Positions 1 to 9,692 of a stretch of 64,000 nucleotides of DNA are shown here, piece by piece; positions within the stretch are counted from its first letter, which is position 1; each line of letters opens with the position of its first letter. Below the pieces are notes generated by a model that was given only the letters and a program-made list of their open reading frames with translations, was not told the DNA's origin and searched no databases. The translations under genes and the position numbers were made by a program. The stretch lies in the NCBI GenBank assembly GCA_949126835.1, contig OX421495.1, positions 21,836,458 to 21,900,457 of the forward strand, written 5' to 3'. Origin of the DNA: Anisus vortex (Eukaryota; Mollusca; Gastropoda; Planorbidae).

Positions 1-218
1 ATTAATATTTGTACATTATAAATGTAATTTTTAAAACACTCTTTTAGCTACTAACATGTATTCATTAGTACGCATTTACTTATCTTACGATTGCTAATTA
101 TCTCAAAATTAGATATGAATAATGAATGTATGAAAGTTTTTGAAAAGCCTTATATTTAAGGTTTGAAGAAAGGAAAGAAAAGAGGAATAGCTTAGACCAA
201 GGATCGGCAACCTACTTC

Positions 219-408
219 CGTTCTATTTATCGCTATGATTTTCTGAATGAAAATTTTTAAATAAAATCGGAAGAAGTATACAGCGGATACATTAAGGCAA
301 ACGTAGGAGCGTAGAAGTGATCTACGACAGCGTTATTGGCTGCGCACGAGAGAAAAAACATGTAAGCTCTAAAAATAGAGTAAGCAGTCCATCTTATTAT
401 AGTCTTTG
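219..408 (-). mobile_element. Truncated MITE, family J (28-bp TIR)
   Basis: The reverse complement matches the left part of the complete MITE at 6534-6835, from the terminal motif (here TCTTATTATAGTCTTTG at the right edge) through a CTATTTTTAGAGCTTA segment to the AAAATCATAGCGA segment. It is cut at about 205-218 by a GGATCGGCAACCTA motif that resembles the terminus of the hAT elements found elsewhere in the window. No coding capacity. Confidence 0.75.
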
Positions 409-544
409 ATTGAACCAATCAAACTTTACTTTACACGTCGAATACATTCAAACATATCATTAAATACTTGAATGATTTAGTAATCAATCAAAATTTAGGA
501 TACAATTTGAAATACTTTTAACCTATGATTGAGAACTTCATTTT

Positions 545-1023
545 TACTCCCTTTCTTTTTACTCGTACTGTCTGTCTGTCTGCTTGGTTGGTTGCTTGTC
601 TGCTTGTTAGCAAAACTTTGCATCAATTTTTCGACCACTTCCCGTAGTCCAATCGAGCTGAAACTTGGGCAGCAGACTTGTCCCGACTAATAACACATTC
701 TATCAAATTTTCAGCATCATACTCTTTGGAATAGTCACGAATTCCTTCGACCAATTTGCGAATCGAAGAAATTATTTTACGTAAATTATGGCTGCCTCTA
801 CCGGAAGAGACTGAAGTACATAATCTTTTCAGATATGTTCGCTTTGACGAAATAAATAAAATGAAAACGACACAATTTATATCTTTTTATGGTTTTTGCG
901 GGCCAAAGCTGGACAAAAAAAGAATGCGCAAAATTGTAGAGTGGAAATTCATATCACTTATATTTATTTTAATCTATTAAAATATAAATTAAATATAAAC
1001 TTAGTTTACAAAGAAAGGGAGTA
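545..1023. mobile_element. MITE with 14-bp inverted ends, TA-flanked
   Basis: The ends are perfect 14-bp inverted repeats, TACTCCCTTTCTTT and AAAGAAAGGGAGTA. A TA at each edge could be the target duplication, as in Tc1/mariner-type elements. The interior carries a CTGTCTGTCTGC stretch and a 'TCGACCACTTCCCG...GAGCTGAAA' segment that also occurs near 10785-10830. The 74-codon frame at 756-980 matches nothing I know and is probably chance. Confidence 0.6.
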
Positions 1024-1737
1024 TAATAAAAACTTTGTTTTTATGGGTTAGTTTTTACCAATTAACTGCTTACTATTCTCACGGTGAAGAAAAAAACAAC
1101 AACACTTGGCCTATATTGTACGTTTAACTTCTAATCAAGGGTTGCATTTTGATAAACAATTGGATTAAGTCACGTGGGGTTGTCTACATGATATTCAAAA
1201 CTCGTTGTTTAACTTTTGTTTATTTTGCTAAAAAAAAATATGTAATCTTTTAAGCTGAATGCTTGTGTCTGTATAACCTTATATTAATATATGTCTACAC
1301 CATCAATCAAAACTAAAATCTCTTCACTAAAAAAAGCACAACACAATCTCATTATTTTGTGTACGAGTTATTTTGGGAGATTGTTAGCTATCACTACAAC
1401 CATGGACGTGAGAAAAATTCAAGGACTTATGTCTGGGACACAGTGAATGATCAGATTTACATGCAATCTTGAAGTTTCATGACCGCACGAAAACAAATCC
1501 TAAGGATTTAGCTTTTCATCACAGTTTCTTTTTCCTTCAAATATGCAAAGTAGACTTATATGTAGAACGCATTTCTCCTTTATTTACATCTTGATGTATT
1601 TATTAGAAAACTACAACATCAACATTTATAACTTTAAAACAAAAACGAACTCTTATAGTGTTATAGTTTTTGTGAAATAGCTTTGTAACGATATCAATGG
1701 ATGCATTTTGGATTTTAATTCATGTAATGTTCTATTT
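1024..1737. other. Unique AT-rich sequence, nothing recognised
   Basis: No repeat, coding frame or terminal motif is visible in this stretch. Confidence 0.5.
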
Positions 1738-1849
1738 CAGCGCTTCCCAACCTGTGGGTTGCGACCCCTTTGGGGATCGAACGACTATTTCATGGGGGTC
1801 GCCAAGGACCATCGGAAAACACTTATTTTTGATGGTTTTTATTATTGAG
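1738..1849 (+). mobile_element. SPIN-like hAT terminus (fragment)
   Basis: The sequence opens with a CAGCG... end and runs through GTTGCGACCCCTTTGGGGAT, a GATCGAACGAC segment and GACCATCGGAAAACAC. This is the order found at the 5' end of SPIN-type hAT transposons as I remember them. SPIN is known for a patchy distribution across vertebrates, a triatomine bug and a pond snail, attributed to horizontal transfer. The copy is broken at about 1850, where LINE sequence begins, so the other end and the target duplication are missing. Confidence 0.65.
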
Positions 1850-1963
1850 GTCTTTCCACAACAACATGTACAGCACAGTACTCTTCGATGGCGCCACCTC
1901 AGAGCCCTCCCACAGAGTGTAGCGGGATCAAACAGGGATGTGTCCTAGCACCAACACTCTTTA
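1850..1963 (+). pseudogene. LINE reverse transcriptase fragment
   Basis: The conceptual translation gives SFHNNMYSTVLFDGATS and then, after one stop and a +1 shift, SGIKQGCVLAPTLFSL. The second piece is the classic 'GxKQGCVLAPxLF' block of non-LTR reverse transcriptases. The first piece aligns with the LINE at 6922-8156 (SFHDNMHSTVCFNGATS). The fragment is only about 115 bp, sits against the SPIN-like end and is non-functional. Confidence 0.8.
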
Positions 1964-1971
1964 GTCTAGGC

Positions 1972-2312
1972 CAGGGAATGGCAACCTTTTGATAACAGTG
2001 TGCCAAAGTGGGATTTCTAATTCATTCAGCGTGCTAACAGCCTAAAAGTCATCCTGCTTTACAACTTATAGGTACTATTTCTAAAAGAAGGTAATCATCA
2101 TTTAGTTTTGTATCTATTGGCCTATAGATTGTATCCGTGTTCTTAGTTGTTTGTTAAATGTGCTCTCAGCTTGCATTATGTTTGTTGGCAGTACTATACA
2201 CATGTTATTATTATTATTTTACTTGAATAATGTTTTTTTAGGAGTCTTCTGCGTGCCATTTAAATTTTATTTTTACAAGTCTGGCACGCTTTCCGTAGGT
2301 TGCCGATACCTG
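1972..2312. mobile_element. hAT MITE with 8-bp target duplication
   Basis: The left end reads CAGGGAATGGCAACCTTTTG and the right end, inverted, CAGGTATCGGCAACCTACGG. The flanks are GTCTAGGC and GTCTAGAG, a 6/8 match to each other and close to the usual hAT target nTCTAGAn. Inside are the 'GTGTGCCAAA' and 'GTCTGGCACGC' segments typical of this family. A LINE 3' tail at about 2090-2220 has inserted into the interior. Confidence 0.8.
2090..2220 (+). mobile_element. LINE/SINE 3' tail with ATT microsatellite
   Basis: A stretch running 'CCGTGTTCTTAGTT...GTTAAATG...CTTGCATTATGTTTGTTGGCA' ends in a (TTA)n run. The same tail recurs at 3006-3221. This is how many CR1/L2-like elements end. No coding remains, and the left boundary is approximate. 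Confidence 0.6.
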
Positions 2313-2320
2313 GTCTAGAG

Positions 2321-2858
2321 TCTAGAGACTACTCTTTTATTTACAGTCTTCAAGCCTTAACAGTAAAGCTTTTCAAAAATGTGCATCTTAATTTATGAAT
2401 AATTCAATGTTACAAAATTTTAGAAGTAATTGCGTACTAATGAAAACAAGCTAGTAGCTATAAAGGTGTTTTATAAAATTACATTTAAAATTTAAAAACA
2501 TTAATTAACTTACTGTTCATTATAGGTATTTTTATCAATTTGAGTACCGGTACTGGTATATGCATGTACACTTTTTTTTTTCAAATGCAAATTTTATAGT
2601 AAGAAAAAATGTTTACTAAAATCATTGCACCAGAGACAAAATCAGGACTATCATTTTCCTTGATTAGATTTAGTAAGAATTTTGTTAATTTTTTTTTTTT
2701 TAATACCGGGCTACCTCACGTTAATTTTTTTTTTTTTAAAGAAATAAAAAGAATATACCAACATTATATGTCAAATCTTAATTTCAAATGGTTTTTGTGA
2801 TAATTCACTTTGCTTCAATTATATTCAATTTGTAACAATGAAAATACATCCTGCATAT
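2321..2858. other. AT-rich, unassigned
   Basis: Contains homopolymer T runs near 2572 and 2690-2730. The 63-codon frame at 2609-2800 is low-complexity. No gene or repeat unit is recognised. Confidence 0.5.
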
Positions 2859-3305
2859 GAGATATTTACATTACATTTTATCACAGTAGCACATGACAGT
2901 TTTATGAGATATTAACATTACATTTTATAACAGTAGCACATTACAGTTATATGAGATATTTACATTACATTTTATAACAATAGCACATTACAGTTAAATG
3001 AGATTTACCTTACTTAACATTTAACATGCCTTAGACCCCTACTGTCTTACTTATAGGTTGGGTCAGTTAATGCTACATTTATTTGATTATTTCTTCTTAT
3101 ATATCATCAGTTAGCTTTGTCTCCTAGCCTAGAGTAATGTCCGTGTTCTTAGTTCTATGTTAAATGCGCTCCGAGCTTACATTATGTTTGTTGGCATCGC
3201 TATAAAAGTATTATTATTATTATTTACATTACATTTTATAACAGTAGCACATTACAGTTATATGGGATATTTACATTACATTTTATAACAGTAGCACATT
3301 ACAGA
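2859..3305. repeat. 47-bp minisatellite, interrupted
   Basis: The unit reads roughly GATATTTACATTACATTTTA, then TAACAGTAGCACATTACAGT, with starts at 2861, 2908 and 2955 and a broken unit at 3002. The array resumes at 3216-3305 after a LINE tail. ATTTAC occurs on both sides of that insertion, as a short target duplication would. Confidence 0.85.
3006..3221 (+). mobile_element. LINE/SINE 3' tail inserted in minisatellite
   Basis: Same tail family as 2090-2220: CCGTGTTCTTAGTTCTATG, GCTTACATTATGTTTGTTGG, then a (TTA)n run. It splits the 47-bp minisatellite and is flanked by ATTTAC on both sides. Non-coding. Confidence 0.65.
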
Positions 3306-3329
3306 ACCACTGTTCTAGTGGGACAATCT

Positions 3330-3530
3330 TGCAACTCACAACAGGAAGAGAAAGAAAAAGAGGACGACCGACAAAACATGGAACGATAACAGGCAAGACA
3401 GGGACAGTATTAATGATTGGCGAAGCCATGAGAATACAGAAAAGGGGGAGAAATGGAAGAGGATAGTGGTCATGTCATCTTTGGCACCCCAACGGTCCCA
3501 AAGACAAAAAGACACAGGTAGGGGTATATG
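3330..3530 (+). pseudogene. LINE C-terminal fragment
   Basis: The translation gives LTTGRERKRGRPTK, then in another frame EKWKRIVVMSSLAPQRS. 'GxRKRGRP' followed by 'RW/KWRxVV...' is the normal end of the reverse transcriptase C-terminal region in many non-LTR elements. Frameshifts separate the two blocks. It lies directly after the 47-bp minisatellite, and no intact frame remains. Confidence 0.55.
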
Positions 3531-3900
3531 AAGGTCTTTTTATCCACATATAATCAAATCACCTAAGCCCATAAGTCTGGTCCTCTTGTACATAAAGACA
3601 TTAATGTATTGTCAATTGTTCTAGACTTTTTACAACGTTTTAAGTTTATTGACCTGGTAAATTACAGCATTGTAAGCAATTGCGTAGTCAGAGTTGAAAG
3701 GTGTGGAGATGGCTAATAGATAAAAGGTATAGAAGGGGGGGGGGGACTAATAGTGAGAGATTTAAGAAGGGCAAATAATGCAAAGTATAAAGGGTTAATA
3801 GCGCATACCCAGAGGCAAAATCAGGCCAATTTCTAATATGAAAATACTATTTTGAAATCTGTTCACTCTATATAACTGTCTTTATAGTTATTTACTTAAA
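3531..3900. other. No gene seen; poly-G run
   Basis: An 11-base G run is at 3735-3745, followed by a 'GGGCAAATAATGC' phrase also seen inside hAT elements near 38970 and 53180. Nothing else is recognised. Confidence 0.5.
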
Positions 3901-4396
3901 ATGTCAAGAAAAAAACAAAAAAAAACACTACAAAAACTAATAAGGCCAGTGGTGACTTATGTCAGTCAGACCTGGACACTCACAAAAAGTACAGAAAACA
4001 TACTAAACACCCGGGAAAGAAAAGTCCTCAGAAAAATTTTTGGACCAACCAAAGACGAAAATGGATGGAGGATGCGCACCAATAGAGAGGTCTACGAGCT
4101 ATATGAAGACCCTACTATTGTGGCTGAGATAAAAAAGGGCAGACTACGCTCGACAGGCCACCTGGAATGAATGCCTAACAGCAGAGGAACGAAAGTGATA
4201 TATGCTCAGAACCCCAGAGGAAAGACCTAAAGGCTGACCCAGACTGAGATGGTTGGACGATGTCGAGATTGATCTGCGACAGATCGGGGTACGGGCAAAA
4301 GAAGGCGAATGGATAGGTCCGAGTGGAAGGAGGTGGTGTGGCCGGCCAGATCACTCCATGGGCTGTAGCGCCAAAGATGATGATGATGATGATAAC
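3901..4396 (+). pseudogene. LINE reverse transcriptase C-terminus (RTE/CR1-like)
   Basis: The 89-codon frame at 3901-4170 contains KLIRPVVTYVSQTWTLTK, 'RKVLRKIFGP', 'REVYELYEDPTIVAEIKKGR' and a 'GHLE' end. This order is characteristic of the thumb/C-terminal region of non-LTR reverse transcriptases widespread in animals. A second frame to about 4340 continues the family pattern (GWTMSRLICDRSGYG). The copy ends at 4376-4393 in a (GAT)n tail, the usual 3' simple repeat of such elements. All upstream catalytic domains are gone and there are frame breaks, so it is a dead 5'-truncated copy. Clade assignment is uncertain. Confidence 0.85.
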
Positions 4397-4399
4397 CAT

Positions 4400-5754
4400 T
4401 AACTTATTATATGCCTACCAAACTGAAAACAATCCTTAGGAATTGTAAAAATAAAATGGTTGGTAAAGAGGTTAGAGATCACGTGCACTCTTTCTCCCCT
4501 CAAGCTTCGCCATTGTTCCCAAATTTAGGAGAGAGTTTCCATGAATCTGCCCATCTATGATGATTTCCTGACATTAGTTTGGGTAAGTACTTGTAACGAA
4601 ACATTGTAACCTTCAATGGAACAATGAATGAAACATTGAATAACAAAGGGTGTAGTTGTAAAGTATTCCTTTTCATTATAAGCTCTTTAAAGTTTACGAG
4701 CTTATAAAAAAATATTTTTTTATTTATGGTTATTGAAACTTTTAAAAATAAATGCAAGAATTAAAATAAAATACGGTAGAGTAATAATGCAACATTTTTA
4801 TTATTTTAAACAAGCTTTACATTTTGGAATATTTTCGTAAAGCTTTGACGACTCATGAAACGAGAGAAGAATTCTTGCACCGATGATCTAATCCTTGACT
4901 TCACAAACTAAGGTAGAGAGATCACACATCTCCCATGCAACTATCACATGTTTACATAATTTTATTTTCTTCATTACATTTTATATTACACGTAATGCTC
5001 TCATGTTAAAACCACAACAACAAGCATCGCCGTGTAATTTTTTAACACGACGCAAGCCTCATAACTACACGAAAATTATTATTATTTTTTTTTTTTACTC
5101 GTCAAATTGCTCATAACCGATCTAAAACAGGGGGAGGGAAGAGAGCGAAGAGAAATCATATAATTTGTGCGATTATAAAGGGAGATTACCAAACGTTGTA
5201 ACATTAAGCCAAATGAGAATGTGAAAAGCGTAAAAAAAAATAATAAATAAATAAAAAACTTAACAACAAAAAATAATTTTGATGAGGCATCAGGGCTAAA
5301 TTCGATGGAATTTAGCGGATTCTATTGAATGTAGCCTCATGCATGTTGCAGATAGACAAGTATTTGATTTATGCATCAAAACATTTTTTTTTCTTCTTAA
5401 TCACAAGCCCACAGCTTGGAAGTTTTTCTGACAAAAAATAAAATGTCCTTGGTTTATCTTTGTTGATCCTTTATTTCTTTCTTTCTTTATTTTTATTAGA
5501 ATACACATCCTAGAAATTAATTTGTTAATAAGAAATGTATAAGGCGCATTTAACATGATTACTGTTAGGGTAGAGGATATTTGTTTTAGCCAACTTTTGG
5601 TTGAAGTCGGAAATTTTCTATTTAAATTCATTGCATATTTTCTTATCTTGCCAAACTTTATTTCTTTCTCGCTCCCGCAATTTAGGTTCTTGCCACATTT
5701 TCTTTCTTTACACATTTTCTTTCTAACCAGATTTCTCACCTTCCATATTTCCCC
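4400..5754. other. AT-rich, no gene recognised
   Basis: Short frames on both strands (for example 4500-4757 and 5401-5739, minus) have no recognisable motif. The last part, from about 5640, is pyrimidine-rich and grades into the minisatellite that follows. Confidence 0.5.
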
Positions 5755-6140
5755 TATTTCAGATTTTTCACAATTTTCTTCTTTCCATATTTTCCATCTT
5801 TCCTCTTATTCTTTACTTCCAGATTTTTCACAATTTTCTTCTTTCCATATTTTCCATCTTTCCTCATATTATTCTTTACTTCCAGATTTTTCACAATTTT
5901 CTTCTTTCCATATTTTCCATCTTTCCTCTTATTATTTACTTCCAGATTTTTCACAATTTTCTTCTTTCCATATTTTCCATCTTTCCTTATATTATTCTTT
6001 ACTTCCAGATTTTTGACAATTTTCTTCTTTCCATATTTTCTATCTTTCCTCTTATTAATTACTTCCAGATTTTTCACAATTTTCTTCTTTCCATATTTTC
6101 CATCTTTCCTCATATTATTCTTTACTTCCAGATTTTTTCT
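5755..6140. repeat. Minisatellite with alternating 60/63-bp units
   Basis: The landmark AGATTTTTCACAATTTTC recurs at 5761, 5821, 5884, 5944, 6007, 6067 and 6130, so spacings alternate 60, 63, 60, 63, 60, 63. The true repeat is therefore a 123-bp dimer, about 3 copies. Because 60 and 63 are both multiples of three, frames stay open on both strands: a lysine-rich repeat KKKIVKNLEV on minus and a Phe/Ser repeat on plus. I read these as by-products of the array. Confidence 0.9.
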
Positions 6141-6533
6141 AATTTCAATCATTTTCTTTCTTTCCACATTTTTATCTTTCCTTATTCCCCCCTTTTTTTC
6201 TAATTTTCTTTCTTTATTATTTTGTCAGTGTTCTTTTCTTCCCACATTTTCTTTCGTACAACACTTTGTTTCTTTCAACAATTTATTTCTTGACATAGTC
6301 TAATTTCAATCTTTTCTTAAAATCTTTCTATCTTTCTATTCTTACTTTCCGCTGCGTTCTCTTTCCTTACTCGTTTTTGTCTATCTAGACACTACAGTTA
6401 CTTCTTTTCTTGTTTTTGTAGAATCACGATCTTATGTTAAAGCTTAAAATAGCAATAACAATTTCCTTTTGCACTTAAAATAATAATATTTAAACGGCCT
6501 GTATACTAGCATTACATTATGTGTATGTAGTAA
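6141..6533. other. Pyrimidine-rich flank, nothing recognised
   Basis: TTTC-rich sequence continues the composition of the preceding array but has no fixed period, and becomes ordinary AT-rich DNA after about 6380. Confidence 0.5.
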
Positions 6534-6835
6534 CAAAGACTATAATAAGATGGACCGCTTGGTCTATTTTTAGAGCTTATATGCTCTTTTATTTTTACGT
6601 GAGCAACCAATAAGGCTGTCTTGAATGACTTCTACGCTCCTACTATTGCTTGAAAAGGTTTCAGCTGTATACAACTTTCGATTTTAATCTTACTTTTCCA
6701 TTGAGAAAATCATAGCGAATTACTAAACCGAATGGCTAGAGGACATAGTGTGATCGAAAAATCCGAAACTAAGTTTTTTAAGTAATCAAATAGCAGAAAT
6801 ATTAAAGCAAGTGGTCCATCTTATTATAGTCTTTG
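6534..6835. mobile_element. Complete MITE, family J, 28-bp TIR
   Basis: The left end (6534-6561, starting CAAAGACTATAATAAGATGG) and right end (6808-6835) are inverted repeats matching at 27 of 28 bases. The flanks GTAGTAA and GTTGTAA may be a 7-bp target duplication with one mismatch, but this is not secure. There is no coding capacity over 302 bp. Relatives lie at 219-408 (inverted) and 10684 onward. Superfamily not assigned. Confidence 0.8.
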
Positions 6836-6842
6836 GTTGTAA

Positions 6843-9005
6843 TTAGTAACGCTTGAAAACAATTCTTAAATAAATTTAAACATTGCAGTAAAAGTTCTTT
6901 ACCATTGTTTAGCGTATAATTCAGCTTGCTGCAGAAGATTGGATGCCCACCACATCTGCTTGCGGTCGTCAAGTCCTTCCACGACAACATGCACAGCACT
7001 GTTTGCTTCAATGGCGCAACCTCCACGGAATTCCCAGTTAACAGGGCTGCGGGCTCGCGCCTACACTCTTCGGCATCTTTTTCTCTATGCTACTCCAACA
7101 CGCCTTCAATGACTGCAGTGAGGGTGTCTTCATCCACACCAGATCTGATGGCAAGCTCTACAACATAGCGCGTCTTCGTGCCAAGACCAAAGTCACAAAG
7201 GTACTCATTCGCGAGATGCTCTTCGCTGAAAACGCAGCCTTAACATCACACTCCGAAGACGGATTACAGCAGCTTGTAAATTGCTTCTCCCGTGCATGCA
7301 AGGAGTTCGGCCTGACTGTAAGCCTAAAAAAGACTAACGTTATGGCTCGGGGCACAGAGACCCCTCCAAACATTGTCATCGATGGACACACCTTGGAGGT
7401 TGTCGAGAACTTCACCTACCTTGGGTCCACTATTTCGTGTTCGCAGTCCATCGACTCGGAGATCAACAGCAGGATCGCCAAGGCAGCCACAGTCATGGCC
7501 CAACTGAAACAGCGAGTGTGGGACAACTCCAGCCTCACCGAGAAGACTAGACTGCGCGTCTACCACGCCTGTGTACTCAGCACTCTTCTATATGGCTGTG
7601 AGTCATGGACCACCTACGCGAGGCATGAAAGGAAGCTCAACAGCTTCCACATGAGGTGCCTACGGCGCATACTGCGGATCCAGTGGCAGGATAGGGTCTC
7701 CAATACAAAGGTGCTGGAGCAAGCCAGCATGAGCAGTCTCCATGCCGTGCTCAGCGAGAAACGCATCAGGTGGCTCGGTCATGTAAGGAGGATGAATGCA
7801 GGCCGCATCCCCAAATACCTACTCTACGGAGAGCTGGTTGAAGGTCACAGAAAGATAGGGCGCCCGAAACTGCGCGTCAAGGACCTGTACAATTGGGAAT
7901 GCCAAGCTGCTGACCGACCAACCTGGAGGCTCGCAGTCAGGCGTGGCACATCGTGCGCAGAAACTGTGCGAAACGAGACTGCCATTCAGAAAAGAGCGAG
8001 GCGGAAACACATGCTACAACAGCCATCCACCTTCAAATGCCTCAAGTGCGACAGGGATTGCCACTCCCGAGTTGATCTAAACAGCCATTCTCGGCGGTGC
8101 AGCTGGACACCTCACCCATGAAGCTACACCATCGTCTCTCGAGACGGATGCCGACGAGCGTATAATTATTGTATACATCTAATTACATCTTGAAATGAAT
8201 ACCTTAATACTGGAGTTGTTTAAACAAAGGATAATTATTAAAAGTTTTTAATTTTTATTACAAAACTTAACTTGGTTGATGTTTGGCACCACTATTAATA
8301 AATGTGTAAACGTTTTTAATTAAAGGAAGATAATTAGCCAGTGTATTTTGTTCCGTTAATATGTTTAACATGTTTTTAATGTTTTCTTTATAAAATAATA
8401 AATAGTATAAAATGTATAACTTTAAAATAATCAAATATTTAAAAATAATAGTTGGAAATTATATAATTTTTATGTAAATAAACAATGTTTATGTGCATTT
8501 ATATACATTACATTAACTACTCACTTATTTTATTTATAAGATATCAATTTCTTTCAATTTTCATTACCATCACATGTCTTGAATTAAAACAGCGTTGCAT
8601 TAACAATTTAGAGGGAATCTCAGTTTGAGATCCAAATATCCAAATATTGTATTAGAGAAGTTGCTAGACTGAAATCGTAAGAAACGGAACCGGAACCGCG
8701 CAGAATCGAGTACCGGATTCTTAGAAAATCCCTGTTATTCCTAATCACATATCCGATTATCTGGTACCCGGTTATATGAAAAAACTATTTTTTGTTATCG
8801 TAATATCTAACAGCTTCGTGTTGACATCTGAATGGTTTCTCTGTGAAAGGCCTTTACTTTTGGCCTTGGTCATCCTACGGCGCAATATATAATTTGTCTT
8901 ATAAAACTTTTAACAGATATATATGGTAGAACAGGTTGACTTTGGCGCCGAATGATTTAGAAATCCTATTTTGGCACACTATTATCAAAAGGTTGTCGAC
9001 TCTTG
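6843..9005 (+). mobile_element. Non-autonomous hAT copy F, split by a LINE
   Basis: The right end (ATTTAGAAATCCTATTTTGG, then AAAAGGTTGTCGACTCTTG) matches the right ends at 18904, 40455 and 55510. The AT-rich body at 8179-8560 aligns with the core of the hAT copy at 16885-18904. Joining sequence left of 6921 to sequence right of 8167 restores that core (TTTACcaTTGTTTAgCGTA), so the LINE at 6922-8156 inserted into it. The left end is not visible; the start given is approximate. Confidence 0.7.
6922..8156 (+). pseudogene. 5'-truncated LINE with 11-bp target duplication
   Basis: This is the C-terminal half of a non-LTR reverse transcriptase. Sequence 6926-7045 gives LLQKIGCPPHLLAVVKSFHD; a small deletion near 7046 shifts frame, and the main frame 7087-8121 (344 codons) continues. 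Landmarks are the palm motif, normally FADD but here FAEN (residues 46-49, both aspartates lost), VVENFTYLGSTIS, VYHACVLSTLLYGCESWT, RWLGHVRRM, and a C-terminal CxxC...HxxxxC knuckle at about residues 318-338. AGCGTATAATT occurs at 6911-6921 and 8157-8167 and is the target duplication. There is no poly-A; the 3' end reads GAGACGGATGCCGACG. The copy is catalytically dead. The clade is not assigned with confidence. Confidence 0.9.
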
Positions 9006-9084
9006 TATTAGAAAATATTGGTGACGTAAATTTGAAAAAAATAAACTGGTGACATAATATACTTTGAAACGTATACGTTTACTG

Positions 9085-9232
9085 GGTACGAAACCTTGTG
9101 AAGGCTTAGGATTTTCTTCCTGGACTCGATGGTGTCCCTGAGTCTACCCAAATTGAAGCATTGGTACGGTGAAGCAGCGTTCACCAGTTTCTGTGGCCAT
9201 GGCATAATTGGGAAGTGTGTGACTAGCACAAA
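9085..9232. mobile_element. Rearranged tRNA-derived SINE (family S1)
   Basis: The first part is in plus orientation (GAAGGCTTAGGATTTTCTTC, then TCCCTGAGTCTACCCA). The second part is the core of the same SINE in minus orientation (GGTGAAGCAGCGTTCACCAG, then the 'GTGGCCATGGCATA' block). The two halves therefore meet in opposite directions, unlike the full copy at 24379-24645. Confidence 0.7.
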
Positions 9233-9235
9233 TAG

Positions 9236-9558
9236 TACAATATTGATGTGGGGGAGGGGGTAACGGCAGGCACATTCTGGGGCGGCACTAACACATTAGA
9301 CACGGTAAAAAAATAATAATTACGCAACATGGTGATAGCCAAAGTTATCACAATCTAAAACAACATAAAATAGCCATAAACAATTATTTCAACAAAGACT
9401 TTTGAGGCCTATATTTTTATTTAACATTTTAAAGGTTTAATAATGTGACGGCACTCTTTATTGAAACAATGTTAATAACCCCTGTATATCTTTCGATGGA
9501 GTTATTTCCTTCTAGTTACAAAAAAATTTAAAGATTTGCTGTAAAAAAAAAGCGTCGG
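9236..9558. other. Unassigned, G-rich then AT-rich
   Basis: Starts with a GGGGGAGGGGG stretch. The CCCCACGGCTCTGCCTATG phrase at 9769-9782 looks like a worn transposon end, but I found no convincing partner. Confidence 0.4.
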
Positions 9559-9692
9559 TATTGGAAGCATTGGTTATTTATATTGGAAGCATTGGTTATT
9601 TATATTGGAAGCATTGGTTATTTATATTGGAAGCATTGGTTATTTATATTGGAAGCATTGGTTATTTATATTGGAAGCATTGGTTATTTATA
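9559..9692. repeat. 22-bp minisatellite, 6 copies
   Basis: TTGGAAGCATTGGTTATTTA recurs at 9561, 9583, 9605, 9627, 9649 and 9671, a constant 22-bp period with essentially identical units. A recent local expansion. Confidence 0.95.
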
